Shown here piece after piece: positions 1 to 9,091 of a DNA stretch of 64,000 nucleotides; within the stretch, counting starts at the first letter, position 1; each line of letters begins with the position of its first letter. Below the pieces are notes generated by a model, which was given only the letters and a program-made list of their open reading frames with translations, made no database searches and was not told the DNA's origin. Source of the stretch: Crocinitomicaceae bacterium (GTDB lineage: Bacteria > Bacteroidota > Bacteroidia > Flavobacteriales_D > Crocinitomicaceae); NCBI GenBank assembly GCA_030833845.1, contig JAURGK010000012.1, forward strand, positions 1-64,000, in the 5' to 3' direction. Made by a program: the position numbers and the translations under genes.

Positions 1-595
1 AAAAGAAACCTTCTTACAAGTTGGTCATGTTGAAAGGTATAATCCTGTTTTTCAAGCCTTTGTTCATGAGCTCAAGAATTCAAAAATCACACATTTCGAA
101 TCAAAGCGTTGCGCTACTTTTCAACAACGAGGATCGGATGTATCGGTCATACTGGACCTCATGATTCATGACATTGATCTTTTGCTCAGTTTGGTAGATG
201 ATATGCCAAAAGGCATGGAAGTACAGGCCCGTCAAAAGCAAACCACCTTGGCAGATCAAGTCAAAGTAAATTTGTTTTTTGATCAGGAGCTCTCATGCAC
301 CTTATATGCTTCCCGCATTGACAATCACAAAGAGCGAAGCATCAAGGTAGTTACTGAAAACAGCATCTATCTATTAGATTTACTTCATTTTTCCTTAACC
401 AAACAATCTCTCTTATCAGAGGGCAAAATGCAAATCCTAGTAGAAAAAAGCAATGCACTTGCCGCACAATGGCAAGATTTTGCTGCCAATTTTAGAATGC
501 GAAAAGCACCATTAGTGGATTTGAGGGCGGGGGTGAGGGCTCTTGAAGTTGCCCTTGAAATTGAGCAACTTGCAAACCGAGATTTACATGTTTAA
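1..595 (+). CDS. Gfo/Idh/MocA family oxidoreductase (C-terminal part)
   Basis: The reading frame is open from base 2 and continues from outside the window, so only the last 197 or so residues are seen. The visible part starts with GHVERYNPV and continues through DLMIHDIDL, the substrate-side motifs of the C-terminal domain of NAD(P)-dependent sugar dehydrogenases of the Gfo/Idh/MocA family. The HD pair in MIHDID normally contributes the catalytic histidine. The N-terminal Rossmann domain that would bind the nucleotide lies upstream. The ATG at 161 is internal to the domain and is not the real start. Members with this motif set often act on UDP-amino sugars or similar sugar nucleotides; the substrate cannot be told here. 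A sugar transferase gene two genes downstream fits a role in surface polysaccharide synthesis, but that is inference. Confidence 0.8.
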   Translation, partial: KETFLQVGHVERYNPVFQAFVHELKNSKITHFESKRCATFQQRGSDVSVILDLMIHDIDLLLSLVDDMPKGMEVQARQKQTTLADQVKVNLFFDQELSCTLYASRIDNHKERSIKVVTENSIYLLDLLHFSLTKQSLLSEGKMQILVEKSNALAAQWQDFAANFRMRKAPLVDLRAGVRALEVALEIEQLANRDLHV

Positions 596-638
596 TATTC
601 AAACAATAATCCAGGCTTAAATACGTTAATTGACCATC

Positions 639-1505
639 ATGGTGTATCGCTACCTACTGCTCTTGTTGCCATTGTTATTTAGTTGTGTAAAAAACAACCC
701 CGATCCATCATGGTTAGCGGTTAATTCTTGGACACTGCTTGCCAATCCTGCACTGAATGGTGAGGAAGGACAACTGACACACAACATTACAGATGCCTGG
801 GTCTACATCGATGACCAACTGATTGGCGTTTTTGAAGTTCCTTTTAAAATTCCAATTCTCCATAAGGGAAATGCTAAAATTAGACTCTATCCAACGATAC
901 GTGTCAATGGGATTGCTGCAACTAAAATGCGTAACGAGCATCTAGAACCATTCGAAATAGAAGCAGAACTGATCCAAAATCAAGTCTTAACAATTGATCC
1001 AACAACAAGGTATAAATCTGAGCTTAATTTTTGGGTTGAAGATTTTGAAGACATCAACATACGGCTCAATGACGATCCGAACACTTCAACTGCTCATTTA
1101 CAACTTGCCAATGATACGCTAAAATGGTTCAATGGAAATTATTATGCTAAGGTCTTATTGAGTGCCCAGGATTCTATGTGGGTGGCCTATACCAACGAAA
1201 ATGACCAACTGAGTATTCCAAAGAACAAGCAGGCCATGCTGGAGATTGATTATTGCAATTCAGTACCCTTTACACATTATTTGTTGTTTGTGAATTCCAA
1301 TGGGACTACTGAGAATCCAATGGTAACAATGAATAATAGCCCTCTTTCAGCATTGCGTTGGAAGAAAATGTATATCCTGCTCAATGAGGTCATTACGGCG
1401 GGTCCGAACAACACGAATTACATCCAAGCATTTCGGTCTTTTTATGATCCTTCAATAAGCAATAACCTTATCCTTATTGATAACATTAAAGTTGTTTATT
1501 TCTGA
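639..1505 (+). CDS. Lipoprotein of unknown function
   Basis: Residues 1-16 form a lipoprotein signal ending in LLFSC (Cys16), followed by KNNPDPS. The ATG at 639 is preferred to the in-frame TTG at 630 because it puts the signal peptide at the N terminus. The roughly 270-residue mature part carries a WVYIDDQLIGVF segment and reads as a beta-rich extracytoplasmic protein. I recognise no catalytic motif. The stop codon overlaps the start of the sugar transferase gene by one base (TGATG), so the two genes are almost certainly translated from one mRNA. A link to exopolysaccharide assembly or export is possible from this coupling alone. Retention at the outer membrane is inferred from the lipobox. 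Confidence 0.6.
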   Translation: MVYRYLLLLLPLLFSCVKNNPDPSWLAVNSWTLLANPALNGEEGQLTHNITDAWVYIDDQLIGVFEVPFKIPILHKGNAKIRLYPTIRVNGIAATKMRNEHLEPFEIEAELIQNQVLTIDPTTRYKSELNFWVEDFEDINIRLNDDPNTSTAHLQLANDTLKWFNGNYYAKVLLSAQDSMWVAYTNENDQLSIPKNKQAMLEIDYCNSVPFTHYLLFVNSNGTTENPMVTMNNSPLSALRWKKMYILLNEVITAGPNNTNYIQAFRSFYDPSISNNLILIDNIKVVYF

Positions 1506-2896
1506 TGAGGGATCGTTTTTGGATAGCACTTTTAATTTGCATTGACCTACTCACTGCAAGTAGCGCCTGGGGGCTATTTTTTTATATCCGACAAGTTTAC
1601 ATTGAAAATAAGACCTTTCATTCGGACAAAAACTTCTGGTTAGGTGTTCTCTTATTGCCACTTTTCTGGCTTTTGTTTTACATTTTACAAGGCACCTACG
1701 CTGAAATTAGAAGGTTATTTAGGTTAAAAGTGCTTCATTTAAGTTTAGCGGCTACATTTTTTGGAACACTCGTTTTATTCTTTACGCTTTTAATTGATGA
1801 TCAAGTACGGAGCTATCAAAATTATTACCAACTCACCATATGGTTATTTATCATTCATTTGACTTTTACCTCTATTGGTCGTTTGATTTTTACCACCTTA
1901 CTCATTAATTATATCAAGGCGGCGGGCCATGGGTTCAAAACACTAATTGTTGGCGGTAACCAAAAGGCCATAGAGATTTATAAGGAATTATTAGCGGCGC
2001 CCAATATGATCAATCATTTTGTTGGTTTTATCCAAGTAAATGGCCGCGATAATTTGCTTTCTAAACACTTACCGCATCTTGGAAAAGTGCTAGATCTAGA
2101 ACGAGTAATGAGCGACTTGCAAGTAGAAGAAGTCATCATAGCGATTGAAAGTTCAGATCACGACAGGCTACAATCCATCATTTCACGAATAGACAATGGC
2201 CGCATTAGAATAAGGGTGCTCCCTGATATGTACAGCATATTGGCAGGATCAGTAGATATGACAAATATTTATGGTGCGCTGCTTATTGAAATTAATCCGG
2301 ATGTGATGCCTCATTGGCAACGTACACTCAAACGAATCATGGACGTGTTTTTTTCTTTGGCAGCACTCATTTGTTTGATTCCAGTTTTTATTTTCTCTGC
2401 AGTTGTTGTCAAATTGTCCTCTCCTGGCCCCATCTTCTTTCTTCAAGAACGTGTTGGGAAGGGTGGTAAAATATTCAAGATTATTAAATTTCGGACCATG
2501 TATTTAGATGCTGAAAAACAAGGTCCACAACTTTCCAAAGAAGGAGATCCGCGCATAACCCCCATTGGTCGATTCATGCGCAAAACACGTCTCGATGAAT
2601 TTCCTCAGTTTTTTAATGTGCTCATGGGGCAAATGTCTTTGGTGGGCCCTAGGCCTGAAAGACAGTATTATATTGATCAAATAGTGCAGATTGAACCTCA
2701 ATACATGCATTTGACCAGAGTGAGGCCTGGTATTACTTCCTGGGGGCAAGTAAAGTATGGCTATGCCGAAAATGTAGATCAAATGCTGCAGCGCATGAAA
2801 TTTGATCTCATTTACATGAAGAATAGAAGTTTGGCACTTGATATTAAAATCATGTTCTATACGGTCATTATTGTCTTCAAGGCCCAGGGAAAATAA
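1505..2896 (+). CDS. Polyprenyl-phosphate sugar-1-phosphate transferase (WcaJ/WbaP type)
   Basis: Predicted initiating transferase of surface polysaccharide synthesis. It would move a sugar-1-phosphate from a nucleotide sugar to undecaprenyl phosphate at the inner membrane. The 463-residue protein has about four membrane helices in residues 5-135, a nucleotide-binding-like middle domain around 143-250 (LIVGG at 147-151), a re-entrant hydrophobic segment at about 281-303, and the catalytic bacterial sugar transferase domain. KFRTM lies at 328-332, and the block running from TRLDEFPQF to SLVGPRPE spans 361-385. The length and order match full-size WcaJ/WbaP enzymes. It starts inside the stop codon of the lipoprotein gene. 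The sugar used (glucose, galactose or another) cannot be read from the sequence. Confidence 0.9.
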   Translation: MRDRFWIALLICIDLLTASSAWGLFFYIRQVYIENKTFHSDKNFWLGVLLLPLFWLLFYILQGTYAEIRRLFRLKVLHLSLAATFFGTLVLFFTLLIDDQVRSYQNYYQLTIWLFIIHLTFTSIGRLIFTTLLINYIKAAGHGFKTLIVGGNQKAIEIYKELLAAPNMINHFVGFIQVNGRDNLLSKHLPHLGKVLDLERVMSDLQVEEVIIAIESSDHDRLQSIISRIDNGRIRIRVLPDMYSILAGSVDMTNIYGALLIEINPDVMPHWQRTLKRIMDVFFSLAALICLIPVFIFSAVVVKLSSPGPIFFLQERVGKGGKIFKIIKFRTMYLDAEKQGPQLSKEGDPRITPIGRFMRKTRLDEFPQFFNVLMGQMSLVGPRPERQYYIDQIVQIEPQYMHLTRVRPGITSWGQVKYGYAENVDQMLQRMKFDLIYMKNRSLALDIKIMFYTVIIVFKAQGK

Positions 2897-2899
2897 TGT

Positions 2900-2933
2900 T
2901 TTGTATTTTTTGTAAAAAAAATCACTATCTTTG
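2900..2933 (+). promoter_or_regulatory. Bacteroidota-type promoter for rpsP-rimM
   Basis: TATCTTTG at 2926-2933 matches the TAnnTTTG -7 box exactly. A TTTG at 2900-2903 lies 22 bases upstream as a candidate -33 box. Transcription would begin near 2940, giving a leader of about 50 nt before the rpsP ATG at 2991. Confidence 0.6.
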
Positions 2934-2990
2934 CACCCTTAATTCACTAATTTATAAATCAGGGTTTCGTACCCTAAACTGTAAAGTACA

Positions 2991-3692
2991 ATGGCAACAC
3001 GCATTCGTCTTCAAAGACACGGTAAAAAAGGCAAACCATTTTTTCATTTAGTAGCCGCTGATAGCCGTGCAAAACGCGATGGTAAATTCATCCAAAAACT
3101 CGGAACTTATAACCCAACAGCAAACCCAGCTGTAATTGACATCAATTTCGATGCAACACTTGCTTGGGTTCAAAAGGGTGCCGAAATGACAGAAACAGCA
3201 AGAGCAATTCTATCTTACAAAGGTGTATTATACAAGAACCACTTGTTAAATGGCGTTAAAAAAGGCGCCCTCACACCTGAACAAGTAGAAGAGCGTTTCA
3301 ACCAATGGTTGGCTGATAAATCTTCGAAAATTGAAGGAAAAATTTCTGGATTGGCTAAAGATGCCGAGAAAGAAAAAGCAGCCCGAATGGCAGCAGAAAC
3401 TGCAGCAAATGCAGCAAAAGCCGCTGAAGTAATGGCTAAAAATACTCCAGAAGTAGAAGAGGTTGCCCAGGAAGCTCCAGCTTCAGAGGAAGTAGTAGCT
3501 GAAGAAGCTCCAGTAGCTGAAGAGGCACCTGCAGTTGAAGAAGCTCCAGTGGCCGAAGAGGCACCTGTAGTCGAAGAAGCTCCTGCAGTCGAAGAAGCTC
3601 CAGTAGCTGAAGAGGCACCTGCAGTCGAAGAAGCTCCTGCTGCTGAAACTCCTGCTGCTGAAACTACAGAGGAAGAAGCAGCTGCTGAATAA
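2991..3692 (+). CDS. rpsP: 30S ribosomal protein S16 with long acidic repeat tail
   Basis: The N terminus ([20 protein letters not shown]) and the region up to about residue 85 are a normal ribosomal protein S16, a 30S assembly protein. Typical S16 is 80-90 residues; this one has 233. After the core comes a Lys/Ala-rich probable helix (about 100-150). Residues 172-219 are then exactly eight six-residue repeats of the form EAPxxE, and the C terminus is Glu/Ala-rich. C-terminal extensions on S16 are known in Bacteroidota, but length and repeat number vary. The downstream rimM starts 4 bases after the stop, a standard pairing because RimM acts on 30S maturation. A good -7 box lies upstream at 2926. 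Confidence 0.95.
   Translation: MATRIRLQRHGKKGKPFFHLVAADSRAKRDGKFIQKLGTYNPTANPAVIDINFDATLAWVQKGAEMTETARAILSYKGVLYKNHLLNGVKKGALTPEQVEERFNQWLADKSSKIEGKISGLAKDAEKEKAARMAAETAANAAKAAEVMAKNTPEVEEVAQEAPASEEVVAEEAPVAEEAPAVEEAPVAEEAPVVEEAPAVEEAPVAEEAPAVEEAPAAETPAAETTEEEAAAE
3504..3647 (+). repeat. In-frame 18-bp tandem repeat in rpsP (8 copies)
   Basis: Eight consecutive 18-bp units of the type GAAGCTCCAGTAGCTGAA encode [42 protein letters not shown] and EAPAAE. Many units pair into nearly identical 36-bp blocks (3504-3539, 3540-3575, 3594-3629), which suggests recent unit duplication and possible length variation between strains. Confidence 0.9.
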
Positions 3693-3696
3693 GCAT

Positions 3697-4227
3697 ATGC
3701 TGATCCAAGATTGTTATTATTTAGGTCTTATTGCGAAACTTCACGGATTTAAAGGTGAAGTTTCGTTGTTTTTAGACGTTTCGAATCCAGCAGAATATCA
3801 AGAACTTGATGCACTCTATTTGGATATCGATGGCACCTTGACTCCTTTCTTTATCGAAGGATTTAAACTAAAAAACAAAGGATTTGCAGCCATCAAATTT
3901 GAAGGCATTGAATCAGAAGCAGCCGCCAAACGTCTGCTTAAAAAAAAGGCCTACCTTCCACTGAGTATCTTACCGGAACTTGATCAGTCATCGTTCTATG
4001 ATCATGAAGTGATTGGCTACAAGGTGAGTGATGAATTGAAAGGTGATATTGGTTTGGTTGTTGATGTCATTGATATGACAGCCAATCCCTTATTGCAAAT
4101 AGATTACAACGGAACCGAAATCCTCATTCCTATATTTGATGGACTTATTTCTAAGGTTGATCGCAAAAAAAAGGAGCTTTATATCAAAGCTCCTGAGGGA
4201 TTGATCGAATTGTATTTGCCTAATTAG
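3697..4227 (+). CDS. rimM: Ribosome maturation factor RimM
   Basis: The 176-residue protein has the expected RimM layout. An N-terminal beta-barrel domain begins YYLGLIAKLHGFKGEVSLFL, and a C-terminal PRC-barrel ends in ILIPIFDGLISKVDRKKK, including the family's NPLLQI and ILIPI strands. RimM binds ribosomal protein S19 in the 30S head and helps late maturation of the small subunit. The gene follows rpsP by 4 bases, as in most bacteria. Its last 8 bases overlap the end of the convergent GH3 gene on the minus strand, so no terminator fits between them. Confidence 0.93.
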   Translation: MLIQDCYYLGLIAKLHGFKGEVSLFLDVSNPAEYQELDALYLDIDGTLTPFFIEGFKLKNKGFAAIKFEGIESEAAAKRLLKKKAYLPLSILPELDQSSFYDHEVIGYKVSDELKGDIGLVVDVIDMTANPLLQIDYNGTEILIPIFDGLISKVDRKKKELYIKAPEGLIELYLPN

Positions 4228-5361
4228 CGCTAAGTAAGCCCAAAACAATTTTCATTCTAATTATTTTTTTTGCTGCCTCGTCCACCTGTTTTTTGAAGGC
4301 AGTATCGGTTCGGTATTGCGCAAGCAGCTCGCTGTGAGTTTTCTTCGCATCTACAGGCATCAAAATGATATGGCAGCCGGCAGCTACTGCCTTATTGGCT
4401 GCCTTGGGCACCGCAATGACGCCACCCATGTTCATTGCATCTGTTACAATTAAGCCTTTGAATCCTAATTCATCTTTAAGTAAGTCCGTAACGATGGTTT
4501 CGAACAAGTAGAGGGCAATCCAAGGGTGTTGTATTTTGGGTTATTCTCAACAGCAATATGAGCCACCATGATTGAGAGTACCCCCTGGCCGATCAGAGGT
4601 GGGTAATTTTGAATTTCTTTGAGTTCTCCATCAATGACTTGTAAAGCCTTGTGCGTGTCACCAGAAACGAGACCATGGCCTGGAAAATGTTTTGCTGTAG
4701 CAATAATTCCATTGTCTTGAGTTTGAGTAATAAATGCTCCCGACCACGGTATGATATTGGCAGGTACAGCGCCAAAGCTCCTAAAACCGACGGTTGCATT
4801 CGGCGACATATCCACAACGGGTGCGAAGTTGTAATTGATACCTATGTGTTTTAGATCTTTAGAGATGGTCTCGGCACAGGCCATCACTTCTTCCACAGAC
4901 TGTAATTCATTTGCTTTTTTTACTAAAGAGGAACCCATTATTTTACGATTGACCAAACTTGGTTCCGCATCAGCACTGTATAAAAAAGGTAAATTGCCAC
5001 AAGTCTTATTTTGGGCTTCAAAATCTTTGATCCAAGCACTGAACCCTTCTTTTGTGCCATTGAGCATCAAAACTCCGCCAATGATTCGTTCTTTGATATG
5101 CTGATCAATGGTAGATTTTTCTTGCCCCAAGCGGCCAACGGCCGGCATTAAGAGTTGCGCGACAATTGCCGTATCGTCTTGGTTTGCAAAAACTTTATTG
5201 ACAGCCTCATCAAGATCAGGGTTGTCTGTAAGAAAATCTTTTAGTTCAAATTTGGTTTGTATGATGACGACTTCCTTTTTTTTTGCCTCTTTCTGTGGTG
5301 CTTGTGCACAACTATTAAAGAGAAAAGCGATGTTAAGTATACTAAATATGGCTAATTTCAT
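4220..5361 (-). pseudogene. GH3 family lipoprotein (NagZ-like), split by a single frameshift
   Basis: Two minus-strand frames together make one glycoside hydrolase family 3 protein of about 380 residues. The first frame (5361 down to about 4508) has a lipobox ending FNSC (Cys18) and KHFPGHG at residues 224-230, the histidine loop typical of NagZ-type beta-N-acetylglucosaminidases. The second frame (from about 4507 to 4220) continues with FETIVTDLLKDELGF and GLIVTDAMNMGG, which holds the catalytic Asp. The frames join cleanly (GLPST|LFETIV) if one base is restored near 4508, so one base appears deleted. The fused beta-lactamase-like domain seen in some Bacteroidota homologues is absent. A sequencing error or a recent mutation are equally possible. 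An intact protein would trim N-acetylglucosamine from cell-wall fragments or chitin-type sugars. Confidence 0.8.
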
Positions 5362-5424
5362 GCTCTAAAGTTAAAAGTTTACATCCAATCATACGCTGCT
5401 TGCGTTCTCAATTAAACGAAAATT

Positions 5425-7686
5425 ATGAAATTAGCATTCATCGCCTTTATTTTCCTTATATTTTTTAATGGCTCACTGCATTGCCAATCGTTTTACAGTC
5501 GTGATACCATTCAGGTGATTGAACTGTATTTCTCTTTCACAAATTGGGATGCTCAATTAGATGCCAATGAGGCTACTGAAACTTATATTTATGCAGATTC
5601 TGTTCGAATCAATGGTCAAGTTTATGATTCGTGCGGTGTTCGTTACAAGGGTAATAGTTCCTACAGTCCAAACAATCAGAAAAATCCTTTGCATATCGAG
5701 CTCAATACCATCAAATCAAATCAGGATTATCAGGGTATTACCGACATCAAACTCTCGAATTGTTATAAAGACCCATCCATGATACGAGAAATTCTATCCT
5801 ATCAAATTTTAGAGCAATACATGGATTGTCCTTCTTCAAATTTTGCACGGGTATACATCAATGGGGTTTACAGAGGGGTGTATACCAACAATGAATCTAT
5901 TAAAAGTACATTTAATGAAGACCATTATTATGCCAATGATACCTACTTCAAATGCAATCCGAGTGGTGGTGCAGGGCCAGGTGGAACAGGCATTAGCCCT
6001 GATTTAAAATATTTGGGGACAGATAGTAGTGCTTATTTGACTGGTTATGAACTGAAAACTGATTTTGGTTGGGACAAATTGATTGAGCTTTGTACAGTAC
6101 TCAACAATGATTTTACAAATATTGAAAATGTACTTGATATAGATCGGGCCATCTGGATGCTGGCTTTCAACAATGTATTGGTTAATCTGGATTCATACAG
6201 CGGTGCTTTTCGTCAAAATTATTACTTGAGTTGGGATAACAATGAGCGTTTTGTACCCACAGTTTGGGATTTAAACATGAGTTTTGGTGGATTTCCTGGT
6301 GGTACAGGCACGGGCACTATTACACCCTCTAGCTTGGACCCTTACTCCAATGCAAGTTCTGCTAATCATCCATTGATTCAACAAATTTTAGCCAATCCCT
6401 TATACAAGAGGATGTATATGGCCCACATAAGAACGATGGTACAAGAAATTTTTGCCAACGGACAGTACGAAACTTGGGCACAAAGCCTGATGAATCTTGC
6501 CGATTCTTCCATTCAGGCCGATAACTATAAATTTTATACTTACAACCAATTCTTAAATAGCCTCACTACAGCAGTGACTGGCGGAGGGCCAGGGGGAGGA
6601 GGTAGTATTCCTGGTATCAAGGCGCTTATGGATGCAAGAGCCCAATTCTTCGCTAGCAATGCGGCCTATTTGTTGCAAGCACCAGCAATTCTATCACAAG
6701 GTGCAACTAGCAACCCCTTAATTTATGGGGCAACTGTTGTACTCAATGCAACTTGCGCCAATGAAACTTCGGTCTATTTGGGTTACCGCACCAATCATCA
6801 ATTAAAATTCAATCGGGTCCAGATGTATGATGACGGTGTGCATAATGATGGTGCGGCCAATGATCATGTTTATGGTGTTGAGCTACCTGTAGATGGTCTT
6901 ACATTTGATTATTATATTTATGCCGATAACAACAATGCGGGTCTATTTTCACCTCAGCGTGCCGAGCATGAGTTTCATTCTCTCGCCGTAAATTTTTCTA
7001 CCCCAATGATTGGCTCTGTTTTGATCAATGAAGTGTTGGCCTCGAATGATTCCTTACTCTTTGATCAAGATGCTGAGGATGATGATTGGATCGAGCTTGT
7101 CAATACAACGAATGCACCTATTGACCTTGCTGGATTTTATCTATCTGATGATCCGCTTGATTTATTGGCTTGGCCAATTCCAGCGGGCACTATCATCCCT
7201 GCCAATGGATATTTACTCGTATGGGCTGATAAGGATGCCTTGCAGTCGGGCTTGCATGCCAACTTTAAATTAAATAGTTCAGGTGAATATGTTTATTTAT
7301 CGCATGGTTGGAATGTTCACGATCAAATTGCTTTTGGGCCACAACTAACCAACATTTCTTATGCGCGTTGCCCTGATGCTGGTCAAGATTTTGCGACCAT
7401 CATTCCAACACCGCTTGCCGATAATAATTGTAATGTCGGGGTAGCTGATCTTACTGTAGCCCCAATAAGTATTTACCCCAATCCGTTTGAAGACGAACTT
7501 TTTATTGACTGCAATAAAGATCAGATGCGGCTGAGTATTTTGGGGATTAACGGTCAGATTCTCGATCAATTTGAACTATCGGCGGGCAAGTTTCATCTGG
7601 ATATGCGTAAATACGCCAGTGGCATTTACCTATTGACATTTGATGATGGGGTGCACCAAGAAACATCTAAAATCATTAAATATTGA
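5425..7686 (+). CDS. CotH-domain protein with lamin-tail and T9SS sorting domains
   Basis: This 753-residue secreted protein begins with a signal peptide (MKLAFIAFIFLIFFNGSLHC). Residues about 25-380 match the CotH family: a VRYKGNSSY motif followed by DIKLSN, and later VPTVWDLNMSFGG. CotH proteins resemble protein kinases. A lamin-tail domain follows at about 530-650 (INEVLASN, DDWIELVNT, GFYLSDD). The last 75 or so residues are a type A T9SS sorting domain (IYPNPFEDELFIDC ending in SKIIKY), cleaved on export through the outer membrane. Two glycine-rich inserts (near residues 183-192 and 388-396) look like disordered linkers. A strong terminator follows directly. The substrate of the CotH part is unknown. 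Confidence 0.88.
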   Translation: MKLAFIAFIFLIFFNGSLHCQSFYSRDTIQVIELYFSFTNWDAQLDANEATETYIYADSVRINGQVYDSCGVRYKGNSSYSPNNQKNPLHIELNTIKSNQDYQGITDIKLSNCYKDPSMIREILSYQILEQYMDCPSSNFARVYINGVYRGVYTNNESIKSTFNEDHYYANDTYFKCNPSGGAGPGGTGISPDLKYLGTDSSAYLTGYELKTDFGWDKLIELCTVLNNDFTNIENVLDIDRAIWMLAFNNVLVNLDSYSGAFRQNYYLSWDNNERFVPTVWDLNMSFGGFPGGTGTGTITPSSLDPYSNASSANHPLIQQILANPLYKRMYMAHIRTMVQEIFANGQYETWAQSLMNLADSSIQADNYKFYTYNQFLNSLTTAVTGGGPGGGGSIPGIKALMDARAQFFASNAAYLLQAPAILSQGATSNPLIYGATVVLNATCANETSVYLGYRTNHQLKFNRVQMYDDGVHNDGAANDHVYGVELPVDGLTFDYYIYADNNNAGLFSPQRAEHEFHSLAVNFSTPMIGSVLINEVLASNDSLLFDQDAEDDDWIELVNTTNAPIDLAGFYLSDDPLDLLAWPIPAGTIIPANGYLLVWADKDALQSGLHANFKLNSSGEYVYLSHGWNVHDQIAFGPQLTNISYARCPDAGQDFATIIPTPLADNNCNVGVADLTVAPISIYPNPFEDELFIDCNKDQMRLSILGINGQILDQFELSAGKFHLDMRKYASGIYLLTFDDGVHQETSKIIKY

Positions 7687-7700
7687 TTATGTGAAGCAAA

Positions 7701-7731
7701 AAAAAAGGCCTCTTAACTGAGGCCTTTTTTT
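7701..7731. terminator. Bidirectional intrinsic terminator
   Basis: AAAAAAGGCCTC (7701-7712) pairs perfectly with GAGGCCTTTTTT (7719-7730) around a 6-base loop. The A and T tracts on both sides make it work in either direction. It lies between the ends of the convergent CotH-type gene and the LTxxQ gene. Confidence 0.9.
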
Positions 7732-7732
7732 A

Positions 7733-8116
7733 TCAATGTTTTTCGTGATGCTCTCTGCCACCTTCTTGGTGCTGTTCTTTGAAATTTGCTTTCATTTTTT
7801 CAAACTGAGCAGCTGTAAGAACGTTTTTCAACATTTCTATTTGTGCTTCACGGTTGGATTGAATAATACTGCGTTTTTCATCTTCAGTGAAATTGCTATT
7901 GCGAATCCCTTGGTTTTTCTGAGCAATACCAAGGTTGATGGTATATACTTGTTCTTTTTGCGCCTCGGTAAGTTGCAATTCACTGGCCATTTTTTCAGTT
8001 TGGAATTTAGCGCGGTCTTCTGGGCTTTTGGGCTCCTTGTTATTTTGGTTCGGCGCTTGTGCAAAGCTATTTATGCTTAAGAGCAATGCTGTAGCGAGGT
8101 AAAAAAGATTTTTCAT
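7733..8116 (-). CDS. Small exported LTxxQ-type protein
   Basis: The 127-residue product has a signal peptide (MKNLFYLATALLLSINSFAQ) and a helical, highly charged mature part. It contains LQLTEAQKEQV and LTAAQFEKM, two LTxxQ-like motifs as in the Spy/CpxP fold and DUF4890-type proteins of Bacteroidota. Spy is a periplasmic chaperone, and many homologues respond to envelope stress. The C terminus is rich in His, Glu and Lys (HHEKH), which may bind metal. The gene stands alone, ending at the shared terminator 7701-7731. A chaperone or metal-sensing role is inference. Confidence 0.7.
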   Translation of the reverse strand: MKNLFYLATALLLSINSFAQAPNQNNKEPKSPEDRAKFQTEKMASELQLTEAQKEQVYTINLGIAQKNQGIRNSNFTEDEKRSIIQSNREAQIEMLKNVLTAAQFEKMKANFKEQHQEGGREHHEKH

Positions 8117-8217
8117 GATATATTAAAGTTTGATTAGCATTTGATTATAACGAAAGTACATAAAAAAGTTACATGATTGATGGTTGGCAATGCTGCTTTA
8201 TTTAACTTCGTAAGGCG

Positions 8218-9078
8218 ATGCGCATTGTCACCGAAAATCATCAATTAAGACGTCAATACGAGCAAATAGTTGCTTTGAAATCCAATTTGGATTTTTTTAG
8301 TTTATTATGGGTGCAAGATATATTGCACCCACAATGGGCTTATGTACTTGATGCTGCGGATCAAATAATGCTCAGGGTGCCGGTTTCTAAAAAATTTGGT
8401 ATCAAGGCCTACTTACAACCACTGTTCATCAGGTCTTTGACCTATGTAGGACCCCCAAACCAATCAGCATTATCAGAGCTTGTGGCTTTCTTAGGTAAAA
8501 AAAACTTGCTACATCTCAATTTATGTTCAAAACCTTTAATGCCAGCTAAATCAAAGATTGGTATTTACCAATCCTTGACACTGGGCAAGAGTTCAAAAAA
8601 TCCAAAGGATACTTACTCAGAAAATGTCAAACGAAGCCTAAAGAAAGCCAAGCACTTGACTGTAAATGGTTTAGACTTTGTTGTATTTCACCGTTTTTTT
8701 ATCCAACAAAAAGGTGCTAATCTTGGAAGTCTGGATGCTGCAGCCTGGCACCGACTTGAAAATTTAGTTGCAGCTGCGAGCCATCATGAGGCCGTTGTTT
8801 GCTTAGGAGCCTTTGACGGTGAGCAACTTTTAGCAGCAGGTCTTTTTTTTAAATGGGATAAGATGCTTTATTTCATCAAAGGCACACTCAATGAGGTGGG
8901 TAAAAAAAATGGTGCATTGGTGTTCTTGATAGATAGCGTTATAGAGAAATTTGCTTCAAGTCATGAAGTACTCGATTTTATTGGGTCAAATCAAGAGGGT
9001 ATCGCTTCATTTTATCGCAAATTTGGAGCCGTAGATCAAAAGTATAGCATTCACAAAGGCAGGCTACCTATAGTTTAG
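8218..9078 (+). CDS. GNAT/FemAB-like acyltransferase
   Basis: The 286-residue protein has no signal peptide. The C-terminal half (about 150-275) reads as a FemAB/GNAT fold. ENVKRSLKKAK precedes it, then CLGAFDGEQLLAAGLFF, and the family-like ending LDFIGSNQEGIASFYRKFGA. Relatives transfer amino acids or acyl groups in peptidoglycan, polysaccharide or lipid modification, but nothing in the sequence names the substrate. The ATG at 8218 is chosen because it is the first in frame after a run of stops. The gene is monocistronic and converges on the GH92 gene with a 13-base gap and no visible terminator. Confidence 0.6.
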   Translation: MRIVTENHQLRRQYEQIVALKSNLDFFSLLWVQDILHPQWAYVLDAADQIMLRVPVSKKFGIKAYLQPLFIRSLTYVGPPNQSALSELVAFLGKKNLLHLNLCSKPLMPAKSKIGIYQSLTLGKSSKNPKDTYSENVKRSLKKAKHLTVNGLDFVVFHRFFIQQKGANLGSLDAAAWHRLENLVAAASHHEAVVCLGAFDGEQLLAAGLFFKWDKMLYFIKGTLNEVGKKNGALVFLIDSVIEKFASSHEVLDFIGSNQEGIASFYRKFGAVDQKYSIHKGRLPIV

Positions 9079-9091
9079 TTGTTTTCTACTC

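Noticed and set aside
3436-3618. Leu/Pro-rich 60-codon frame antisense to rpsP
   Set aside because: It is the mirror image of the EAPxxE repeat; repeats of this kind give open antisense frames by composition.
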